DNA of 64,000 nt from Terribacillus saccharophilus (GTDB taxonomy: Bacteria; Bacillota; Bacilli; Bacillales; Amphibacillaceae), in NCBI RefSeq assembly GCF_002272075.1, contig NZ_NPBJ01000021.1, positions 62,001 through 126,000 on the forward strand, read 5' to 3'. Shown here piece by piece: positions 15,081-23,900 of this stretch; position 1 is the stretch's first letter; each line of letters begins with the position of its first letter. Under the pieces are notes generated by a model that worked only from the letters and a program-made list of their open reading frames with translations, was not told the origin of the DNA and made no database searches. The translations under genes were made by a program, and so were the position numbers.

Positions 15081-17480
15081 CTACTGAAGTATTCCTTCCA
15101 ATTCCTTGCGTGTCCTATCCGTGATAGCTGCATCTGAACCGAGATAGAAGATTTCCGGCTGATCGGTAATCTTATTCAGGAAAGCTCGTGTTGGCTTCGT
15201 GACAGCATCCGGTCTCGTAAGAACGATCGGTGCATCATACTTAGCTGCAAGAGGTGCACCCGACAGGCTATCTACAGTCGTTTGACCGTTTGCAAAGAAT
15301 ACTTGATCCGGATTAGTTCCATAATACTTCGTGATAACAGCAGCATTCGTTGAATAGCGATCAGCTCCGTATACGCGCTCCACAGAGGCGCCGAGCTGTT
15401 TGACAGCATCCGCTACGCGTTTAGATACAACTGTCTCACTGCCAATAATCGTTACTTTCTTGATACTATTGCGCTTAATATAGTTCTTTACTTCATCATG
15501 CAGTTCCCCTGTTCTTGTCAGCAAGATAGGGATACCCTCAATGCCTGCATGAGGTCCGATCGTCAACGCATCCGGTGATGTCTCATCTCCGACTGCCAAG
15601 AAGATCTCAGATGGCTTACTCGTAACAGCCGCTACTTCTTCTGCTACTTTTACGGCTGTCGCATAACGAGTAGATCCGGCTACCCGTTCAATTGTGCTAT
15701 TAGGGAACTTCTTACGTAAATCGTTCTCAACATTTTTTGAAATAGCTGGTCCCGCTCCGACAATATAAATGATGGACGGATTTAGTCGGTCAATTTCCGT
15801 AACTGTCACCTGCTCCAACTTATTCTGATCAGTTAGCAAAAGCGGAGAATCCATTTGAGCCGCCAGGACACTTCCTGTGAAAGCATCGATTGGCAAATCA
15901 CTTCTTCCAAGCACGACTGCTTCAGGAGATTCCAGATGCCAACCGTAGTTAGAGATACTCGCACTAGTGGCATTTCGGCGGGAACCTTCAAGATTGTGCA
16001 CAACAACAGGCGCCTTGCTCAAATAACCGCTGGCTACATAACCAGTCTTGCCGCTGCTAGTACGCACTGGGTACCAAACATAATGATTCACATTGGAATT
16101 ATTTGCAGTGTAGCCGCCAGTGATTGTCAGCTTCTCTCCTCTCGGCAAGGAACCGACAGAAGATCCATTCGGGCTATTGCGCAGCGTTAGCTTGTCAGCT
16201 GTAACGTAGACTGTGCTGCCATTCCCATAATTCTGTGTGCTCTCATGCAGTGGTCCTGGTGTGGAAATCTGATTTGTCTTGAATGAGAAGTACGAACCAA
16301 GTTTTCCGCTAATTCTGCCAGGTGTTAAAAGATGAGTTGGGAAAGGCGTCGTCGTTATTAACGACTGATTCTCCATCTCCTTATACACAAGCTCTTGGTA
16401 AGCAGTTTGCGGATTAGCTATTGGATCATTCCGTTCCAATCGGCCATTATATGCCAGAATAGCAAAGTACCAGTTTTCTAATTTATCAGGATTTCCATCG
16501 TTGACCTTCGGAATCAAATTATATGCTAAAGAGGATTCAGCTTTTGAGTTAGCTTCATTCCATTTGTCTTTTAGAATACGCATCCCGCGGTCGATGTTAT
16601 AGTCAATATCATGCATCAGGCGCTCGATTTCCTCCGTATCATTGCGGTTATAATCGGAAACCTGCATGATCCCAATACCAATACAGTCATAGCCGATTAC
16701 GACATTGGATCCATCCGCAATGTTGCAGGAAGCCTGATAAGAAGGTGTGCTTCCCGTCCAATACTGTTTCCAGCCACTTTCACGGAATGCAATAGATTTA
16801 ACGATTTCCGCTGGCACATCATATTTAACTGCAGCAGCTGTCAGCTTACGGCTGATTGTGTCGTAGCTTGGATTTGAATAGCCTGCTGCACTAGCACGGA
16901 ACATGCGTGCTTGTACAGCACTTGCTGTCGGTTCTGTCCGCTTATCCTCTATCGTCACTTGCTGTTGATCTACTGTAAATGCTTCGATATATACTTCTTT
17001 AGGTTCTGCAAGTGGTACATCTTGTTCGATTTTCGGATAGCTGACTTCAAGCTGTGCCCTTTCCTCATCTACAGTGAGTCTTGCTCCTTCATATAAATTG
17101 GATTGATAAATGCGTTCCAGTTTCTCACTTGTGACATGCAAAATGTCGAATTGCAGAGCTTGGGCAGTTCCATGAGTGCGATACTCTACAATTAAATAAG
17201 ATGCATTGTCCATTTTCGTTTCCTGAACAGAAGCAATATCTGCATCTGGGATCGTGGATTCATAAAGCGTCCCAGAATCTCCTGTAATACGAATCTCCCC
17301 ATTTTTATTATTCGTCACTTCGACAGTTTTACCATCTGACAATTGGACTTTTGCAGCACCCTGTGAAAAAATATGACTGCTCGATTCCGCATAGACACCA
17401 CCCGGCTGGATGAATGCTAAACATGCAAGAAAAAGACCAGCAAAAAAGACAAGTGTATACGTCGCTCTGCTTCTTTCCAC
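15081..17480 (-). CDS. Secreted wall-binding protein: transglycosylase-like domain, SH3 domain and CWB_2 repeats
   Basis: 799 residues with a signal peptide (hydrophobic residues ~10-27, cleavage after GGVYA). After a beta-rich region (to ~200) comes a lysozyme/SLT-like domain (~205-375) with the catalytic-type FRESGWKQYW glutamate, GIGIMQVSDYNRND and FAILAYNGR. A bacterial SH3 domain (~425-490, LRNSPNGSSVGSLPRGEKLTITGG) and three cell-wall-binding type 2 repeats (~500-799, each with VAGSTRYATAV or VYGADRYSTNA and ALTIG/SLSGAPLA pieces) follow. It probably cleaves peptidoglycan while anchored to wall polymers. The start is GTG at 17480 with GAGGG 7-8 nt upstream. It is monocistronic in appearance. 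Confidence 0.82.
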   Translation of the reverse strand: MERSRATYTLVFFAGLFLACLAFIQPGGVYAESSSHIFSQGAAKVQLSDGKTVEVTNNKNGEIRITGDSGTLYESTIPDADIASVQETKMDNASYLIVEYRTHGTAQALQFDILHVTSEKLERIYQSNLYEGARLTVDEERAQLEVSYPKIEQDVPLAEPKEVYIEAFTVDQQQVTIEDKRTEPTASAVQARMFRASAAGYSNPSYDTISRKLTAAAVKYDVPAEIVKSIAFRESGWKQYWTGSTPSYQASCNIADGSNVVIGYDCIGIGIMQVSDYNRNDTEEIERLMHDIDYNIDRGMRILKDKWNEANSKAESSLAYNLIPKVNDGNPDKLENWYFAILAYNGRLERNDPIANPQTAYQELVYKEMENQSLITTTPFPTHLLTPGRISGKLGSYFSFKTNQISTPGPLHESTQNYGNGSTVYVTADKLTLRNSPNGSSVGSLPRGEKLTITGGYTANNSNVNHYVWYPVRTSSGKTGYVASGYLSKAPVVVHNLEGSRRNATSASISNYGWHLESPEAVVLGRSDLPIDAFTGSVLAAQMDSPLLLTDQNKLEQVTVTEIDRLNPSIIYIVGAGPAISKNVENDLRKKFPNSTIERVAGSTRYATAVKVAEEVAAVTSKPSEIFLAVGDETSPDALTIGPHAGIEGIPILLTRTGELHDEVKNYIKRNSIKKVTIIGSETVVSKRVADAVKQLGASVERVYGADRYSTNAAVITKYYGTNPDQVFFANGQTTVDSLSGAPLAAKYDAPIVLTRPDAVTKPTRAFLNKITDQPEIFYLGSDAAITDRTRKELEGILQ

Positions 17481-17638
17481 CTGTTACCCTCTTTCTTTTA
17501 CTAGATTTACAATACAATATACTTATGTCGAATTTTGTATTGCCTCTTTTAAACTATAAAAAGGGTAGGTGGATTTTACTAGACAATCGGAAGAAATTTA
17601 ACATTGCGAAACTCGATTTTACAATTCCTTAATAAAAA

Positions 17639-17660
17639 AAGTCCAACCGCGGTTGGACTT
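17639..17660 (-). terminator. Terminator of the GT4 gene
   Basis: Perfect 11-bp palindromic arms AAGTCCAACCG / CGGTTGGACTT directly at the stop codon, followed by seven Ts on the minus strand. Confidence 0.85.
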
Positions 17661-18748
17661 CATACAGAGAATATTTCCGATAGACGTGGCTTAATTGCTT
17701 CCACTTCATAAGCTGCTGCTGTCTGTTTTGCCTCTTCTTTCATCGACAGCTTCGCTGCTTCTGGCAGCTCCATATAAGTATTAATGCATCCAGCCAACTC
17801 CTCAGCTGATCCCGGTTCAAAAAGAAAGCCATTCCTGCTGTGTTTCATGTAGTCTAACAGTCCTGCCATCCGGCTGCCGATAACAGGTGTTCCGCATGCC
17901 ATAGCTTCTAGACCTACAAGCCCAAGGCTTTCTCCTTCTCGCATAGTTGGAAAACAGAACACAGTCATACTATTGTATACGCTGTTCAGCTTTTGCTGGG
18001 ACAGAAGCGGGAAATGCACGAGATCTTCCCGTAAGCCATAATCGTCTACCAATTTATCGAAGCTTTCTTTCTCCAATCCATCACCAATGAACAATAGCTT
18101 ATGGTTTTCCAATTTGCCTTGTTCCTTCAACAGCTTTGCAGCCTTCAGATAGACATCCCAGCCTTTTCCTCTATCAATTCGTCCCACAAATCCAATATAG
18201 CTATATGCTGCTTTAATCTCCAGCTCCTGGCAAGCTAGCTTTGTTTCCTTCTCATAAAAGGTATGTTTGTTGATACCGCCAGAAGGAAATATTTCGATCC
18301 GATTCGTCAAACCGTATTTCTGCTGCACAAGCTGCTTATAATAAGCGCTTGGTGTAATAACAGTATCAGATACTTCTAACAACCGCTTCACATAGGGCTG
18401 GTATTTCTGTCGTTTCTGAAACTCTGGCACAACATCACTGCCGTGCACATTTGTGTAAACAACCATATTCTTATTCAATTTCTTGGCAATCAGCACTGGA
18501 ATTGAATTATGCGTTGCATAATGCACATAGGTAACATCATATTTGCGGAATACTGATTTTCCGATTACTTTGATAAAGTGACTAGCATAGGCAATCAGCT
18601 TCCCGATGGAGCTCGATTGTTTTGTGACGACAGTACGGTCGAATGTTACTCCCGACTGTGCAAGAATCTTCTCCGTATTTTCGACAAACACCCCATAATT
18701 GGGATGCTGCTTGCTTGGATACATATTTGCGATTAAGTGAACTTTCAT
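17660..18748 (-). CDS. GT4-family glycosyltransferase
   Basis: 362 residues with the GT-B fold. The N-terminal half has NMYPSKQHPNYGVFVENT, THNSIPVLIAKKL and VHGSDVVPEF. The C-terminal half has IGFVGRIDRGKGWD and the nucleotide-sugar site FPTMREGESLGLVGLEAMACGTPVIG, in which the EX7E glutamates are seen. Cytoplasmic and soluble or peripheral, it transfers an activated sugar to an unknown acceptor. The start ATG has AAGGGG about 8 nt upstream. It stands alone between the HlyD-like gene and its own terminator, with a 97-nt gap upstream that may hold its own promoter. Confidence 0.85.
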   Translation of the reverse strand: MKVHLIANMYPSKQHPNYGVFVENTEKILAQSGVTFDRTVVTKQSSSIGKLIAYASHFIKVIGKSVFRKYDVTYVHYATHNSIPVLIAKKLNKNMVVYTNVHGSDVVPEFQKRQKYQPYVKRLLEVSDTVITPSAYYKQLVQQKYGLTNRIEIFPSGGINKHTFYEKETKLACQELEIKAAYSYIGFVGRIDRGKGWDVYLKAAKLLKEQGKLENHKLLFIGDGLEKESFDKLVDDYGLREDLVHFPLLSQQKLNSVYNSMTVFCFPTMREGESLGLVGLEAMACGTPVIGSRMAGLLDYMKHSRNGFLFEPGSAEELAGCINTYMELPEAAKLSMKEEAKQTAAAYEVEAIKPRLSEIFSV

Positions 18749-18845
18749 AAAATGTGCCCCTTACGTACTTAATTGTAAACAAATTGTACGCTTATTCGAC
18801 AGTGGTTGCAGTAAGATCGTCTACTTCTTTAGAAACAATTTACAA

Positions 18846-20090
18846 TCAATGATCCAGCAGACCGAGCAGGAACTCATAGCTTGTAAAGGAATCACTCCAA
18901 GTCGACCAATTCATTTTCTGGGCTTTCCATGGCGTAACGAAAGGTTCATTTTGGTAATAATCACCTTGATTTGCCGGAAGGAATGCTCCTGCTTCCAGAC
19001 CAGATATAATAGCTGCCTGTTTATCGTTCTGCGCCCCGATATCCACTTTGGTAGTGAACAGTTGACCATTTGCCATTTTCCAAACTTGATCATCTTCCAC
19101 CTGCGCTGGTTTCACTGTAGGAGCTTGACTGGCATAGGCAAGTAAAATGTCAGTATCTAAATGATAGCCAGCTAAAAGCTTGTTGGCTTGTTCATCTTCT
19201 GCAAGATAAGATGCTTCAAACTTATACATACTTTCCTTACCATCGGTAGCAGCTGGTTGTTCAGCCAACTCCGTGATTTCCCCTTCCAAAGCAGGTCCAT
19301 CATCAAGCTTGGCTTCAATCGTCATAGCATTCTGCACCTGTTTCCGCTCTGCTTCGGTCAGTTCTCCGGTAATGACGAGATCACTGCTCTGTAAAGTAAT
19401 AACAGGCTTATTCCCAGATTCATCGATGGATTTAACAGTTCCTGCAGATGGACTCGTGACAGTCACAAATTCACCTGTCTCCTCCAAACCTGCCAGCTGC
19501 TCTTCTGCTGCAGTCAGCTCCGCATTCTTCTCAGCAAGCTCTTTTTCCAGACTGATGCGGTATTGTTCCTGCAATTGGGTAGTCTGTTCTTCCGTTGCCT
19601 GCTGCAGCGCTTCACTAGCTGCATCCGTATCTTCTTCGTTCTCAGATTCGTCTATCGTTTCTGGAACATTCACATCTTCTGAAAATGCGGCAGCCGCAAA
19701 ATCAGACTCACCTGCTTCTGAAATTGCCTGCTCGACTGCCATCACCTTTTCATCCAGCGAGGTAATGCTAGCAGTTAGTTCACGATATGTTTTTGCATAA
19801 TCAGCTACTCGGTAACTGAAAAGGTCAGTGCCCTCTTCTACTGTATCACCAGGCTCTACAAGCATTTCCGACACAGCTCCTGATACTGAATCAAAATAGA
19901 CTGGCTCTTCCTTTGCAGAGGTTAGCACACCCGGAACAGTTAACGTCTCTTTTACATCCTGCGCTGTTACTTGCTCCCACTTATGTATATAATTTGTCCT
20001 GCCTACCCGGCCATCATCATCCAAAAACAGGATGGCAATGTTGACCAGTACAAGGACGATTCCTAATGCTAGTATTAGCTTTTTCATCAT
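18846..20090 (-). CDS. HlyD/RND-type efflux adaptor (membrane fusion) protein
   Basis: 414 residues: an N-terminal membrane anchor (residues 3-22), a lipoyl/barrel-sandwich half (VSGAVSEMLVEPGDTVEEGTDLFSY), a long coiled coil (~105-200, acidic and Gln/Glu-rich), the second lipoyl half (VTSPSAGTVKSIDESG) and beta-barrel regions. This is the YknX-like layout of Gram-positive adaptors that work with ABC exporters. The ATG at 20090 follows AGGAGG by 11 nt; the AGGAGG overlaps the stop codon of the upstream Yip1-like gene, so the two are coupled. No ABC ATPase or permease gene follows, which is unusual. Confidence 0.78.
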   Translation of the reverse strand: MMKKLILALGIVLVLVNIAILFLDDDGRVGRTNYIHKWEQVTAQDVKETLTVPGVLTSAKEEPVYFDSVSGAVSEMLVEPGDTVEEGTDLFSYRVADYAKTYRELTASITSLDEKVMAVEQAISEAGESDFAAAAFSEDVNVPETIDESENEEDTDAASEALQQATEEQTTQLQEQYRISLEKELAEKNAELTAAEEQLAGLEETGEFVTVTSPSAGTVKSIDESGNKPVITLQSSDLVITGELTEAERKQVQNAMTIEAKLDDGPALEGEITELAEQPAATDGKESMYKFEASYLAEDEQANKLLAGYHLDTDILLAYASQAPTVKPAQVEDDQVWKMANGQLFTTKVDIGAQNDKQAAIISGLEAGAFLPANQGDYYQNEPFVTPWKAQKMNWSTWSDSFTSYEFLLGLLDH

Positions 20091-20103
20091 CCTTCAAGCC
20101 CTC

Positions 20104-20778
20104 CTATGCGAAGATGAATGCAACAATCTTATTCCCAATTCCGCCAAGCAGTGTCAGCATTAGCATGTAGCAAAGATAGATCATGCCGACAACAGCCCAT
20201 ACATGCCATCGTTTTGCAGGGAACAGCAAAAGCAGGCATCTGGTTTGGAAATACAGGATGAGCAGCTGGAACAATGATACTGCACCAAACAAGCTGATGA
20301 CCCAGGGTCTGTCTGTAAACAGATCGGCAATGACTCCAATTGAAAACGGCGATCGATCCCATTCCAAGCCTGCTGCTAGTAATAGAAGCAGCCAGGATAG
20401 AGCTTCCAGTAGAAATACAACCCCAACACTTAACTGGATCACAACTAGTTTCTGATAAGGAATTTCATAAAACAGATAAAATACGAGAGACACAACAAAG
20501 ATTACGAGAAGTCCGAGTCCGAGTCCCCAGACGAGTCGTCCGATGATGAACGAAAACTTCGCGGATTCGTAATCCGAACCTATGTACACTGCATTCAATT
20601 GATTCAGCGTCTCTGTCCCGGCACCAACCCATCCTAGTGCAGCAAAGACGAGACAGAAAGCGAGCAGGATCAGGACAGTCCATAACCAATGGCCACGCAG
20701 CTGCTCCGCTTCCCGCAGTTTGAATAATGTCTCCTTCGGGTTAGTCAAGAGACGGAAAGGATTCGTATGATATGTCAT
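20104..20778 (-). CDS. Yip1-like polytopic membrane protein (YknW-like)
   Basis: 224 residues. It opens with NPFRLLTNPKETLFKLRE, the amphipathic lead-in of Yip1-domain proteins, then shows about five hydrophobic segments. In B. subtilis the Yip1 protein YknW is encoded with the adaptor YknX and the ABC exporter YknYZ that protects against the SdpC toxin. Here the order Yip1 then adaptor is kept and the exporter is missing. AAAGGATGG precedes the ATG. Assignment rests on layout and the N-terminal signature, so it is moderate. Confidence 0.6.
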   Translation of the reverse strand: MTYHTNPFRLLTNPKETLFKLREAEQLRGHWLWTVLILLAFCLVFAALGWVGAGTETLNQLNAVYIGSDYESAKFSFIIGRLVWGLGLGLLVIFVVSLVFYLFYEIPYQKLVVIQLSVGVVFLLEALSWLLLLLAAGLEWDRSPFSIGVIADLFTDRPWVISLFGAVSLFQLLILYFQTRCLLLLFPAKRWHVWAVVGMIYLCYMLMLTLLGGIGNKIVAFIFA

Positions 20779-20854
20779 GTTCTGCCATCCTTTTTCTATA
20801 TGTATATTACTAAGATTATCTTAATTTTTAATATATTGCATCTTTCAACAAAAA

Positions 20855-20899
20855 ACCACAGGCAAACATGTAAATTAATTTTTACATGTCACCTGTGGT
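20855..20899 (-). terminator. Terminator of the PA14/glucosaminidase gene
   Basis: ACCACAGG / CCTGTGGT outer stem and ACATGTAAA / TTTACATGT inner stem, followed by TTTTTTG on the minus strand. Confidence 0.85.
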
Positions 20900-20910
20900 A
20901 ACTACTTACT

Positions 20911-23900
20911 TTACTTGTATTTTGGAATATCCAAGGTAATAGAATATGAATCTAGTATGTTGTAGATCTTGTACATATTATATGTCTGCTTAGAAGCCCA
21001 GCCAATGTCAGTAGCATATTGATGTGTTGCATATCCATTAGATACGGCTTTTTCAGGGTTCCATCTCATCTTATAGATGGTATCCTGACCAAGGTCAATA
21101 TAATCTTTTCGTACAAACTCTGCTCCTCCAATAATTGCTGCTTCCGGCGTGAACCAGCCTCTATCATAAGCTAACTTAGCACCGCCTAGAAGAGCGTTAT
21201 TGTCATTGGCACCGATTCCATACATATTGTATACTGTCTTACCATTATAGGTATAGCCTTTTGCAAGTTGAGATGAACCATTACCAGTCTCTAGTATAGC
21301 GTGAGAAATCAGGTAGACAGCATTCACACCATATTCCTCGGCACCTTTTTGGAAGCTAGCCGCCTTTCCTGCTAAAATTCCTTTTCCATTCAGTACCTTA
21401 TCGTTTACTTCACTCACATTAATACTTCCTGGATCAGAAAGCTTAGCAAATTGCAATTGTTCCTGCAATGTAGATTGGAAGTTATCAGGATTAATTTGAT
21501 ACTTCAAATCCGTGCGGGTTGGAGGTACCCATCCGCCAAGCTTGTACCAAGTATAACCCTGGCTGTCTTTCGAACTGGATAGAAGCGAAACAATATCGCC
21601 GCTTCGGAAACGGCCATCGTGCACACCGTATTGTGTACCAGGACCTGTCCTGACATTCCAATCGCTTCCATTTACCTTATATGAGCCCCCGCTCTGATAT
21701 ATAGCATCCTCTCGTAGATAGATATCATAGCGAGTATCTGTCTTAGGAGCTGCTTTCATCTGAAGGTCAGTCATTGCGTCCAATGACAAGGAATAACTTG
21801 AGTATTCTTTGACGATCTCTTTCTTCACCGATTCTTTGAAGGTGAAGGATACATTTGCACGGCCTGTGTTCTCATAATAATAAATCTTCACATCATGCCA
21901 GCCTGCATCCATGTATTTTGCTTTTTCTTCTCTTAGCCCTTTATCCGTATTCCATGAATCGATGATTACTTTTCCATCTACTTCCAAACGAACTCCATCA
22001 TCTGCATCCAAAGTAAAATCATAATTACCAGCTTTCGATATATTAATCTGTTTTTGCATGATTATAGAAAATCTGTTTGCAGGAATACCGGCTGTCGGGC
22101 TTTCATACTGCCAGTCAAAATCAATATCGTCAGCTTCCTCTATCTTCACTACTTGATCTGAAGATACAGGTTTATCCGGGTCGATGATGTTCGGATAATA
22201 GCTTAATGTCCAAGCATCTTTATGGTACAGATCGGATTCTTTATATGGTTTGATGGAGAAATCGATATTGGACTTGCCTGTTTCCTCCAAATATCTAACC
22301 TCGATCCAATGCAATGTACCTTGGTCTCCATTCTTGATCGTTACTTTGGCAGCATCCTTCTTATTATTGCCTGAACTCCATCTGTCCAGCACCACTTGGC
22401 CATCCACAAGCACTTGTACGCCATCATCAGCGATAGCTTCCAAGTAATAATCTCCGGCTGTCAAGCGCTTAGCAGTTACATAACGGGCTGAATAATTGTT
22501 TTTCTCCACATTATCCATCGGTGCATCATACGCATGATCTTCCGTAAACCCGCTGTCCTCATTTGGTGTAATAACCTTCGCATTTGCAGGAGTTCCACTT
22601 GTATCGGAGTTATTGTAATAATACGCAATCCAATTACCCAGCGGCTCAACATTTGCAAAAAAGGATGCACGGCCGCTTGCTTCGTAATAATCAGTTTTGA
22701 CAGTATGTGTCGCATTGCTGAGTGTCGGAATAAATGCTTGCGCCAGTTTACCCGACGAAGTTCCCCACTCATCAATAACCTTTTTACCGTCAATACTCAT
22801 CCGAACTCCGTCATCTGCATATGTTTGTGCGAAGTATTCGTTATTACCGGCAATTTTCTTTGTGAAGGAGGCTGAGAAATTATCAGCATTCATATTACTG
22901 AAAGGCTTGTCGCGATCCCAGTTGTACGCAATCTGATCAAGTTTGTTCCCTGATGTTGCACCGCCTACAGTTTGTACATAATCCCCTGACAAAGTACTGT
23001 TCGGATAGAACTGGGCAAACCAGCTGTCTGCTTCCACTTCTTTCTCTGCATCATGCAAGTAGAACTCTAATCCACTTCCATTCGTTTTGTCATAATACTC
23101 GATCCGAATTTTATGTACATCTTTATCCGAACCGCTGCCTGTATCCTTGATATCGATGTAATCAGTTGTTTCGCTCTTCCAGTAGCTGCTAGGCTCCCAT
23201 TCATTCACAACTTCTTTACCATCAATATAGATTCGCATACCATCATCTGCTCTAGATCTAAGCAGATAACGGCCAGCTTTGATTCTTGTCGCAGTCTCAT
23301 AGCTAGCAGAGAAGTTATCCGAATTTATTCCTTCTGCCGGAGAACCTTTGCCGTTTTCGACTTTAAGACTTGAACCATCACCAGAAATGGTTTCCTGCAC
23401 TTTCGGATTTCCACTGAGATTAGTATTATTATAGTACGAAGCTATCCAATCTCCAAAAGATCCAATATTTGCAGAAATAGCTGCCTCTCCAGTGTTTTCG
23501 AAGTAATCAATCGAAAGTTTATGATCACCATTTTTCAAACCTGTTATGGTAGCAAAATCGGTTTTTCCACTCGAATTGCTCCACCTGTCGATAATACGTT
23601 CATCATCAAGATTCACCCGTATACCATCGTCAGCATTTGTCTGAATGAAATAATCTTTGCCACCTTCCAGAAGTTTCATATATCTAGCTGAGAAATTATC
23701 AGCATTAACTTCGGAATATGGCTTGCCGGTTCCCCAATTATAAGAAACCGCATCTACTTTCTGTCTCGTGTTATTGCCGCCTACCGCTTTTACAGGAGTG
23801 CCAGACAGGGATTTATTATTATAGTACAATCCTACCCAGCTATCTTTCTCTAAAAGATTATCTGCTGGTTCAAGGTAGAACTCCAATCCACTGCCCTTTG

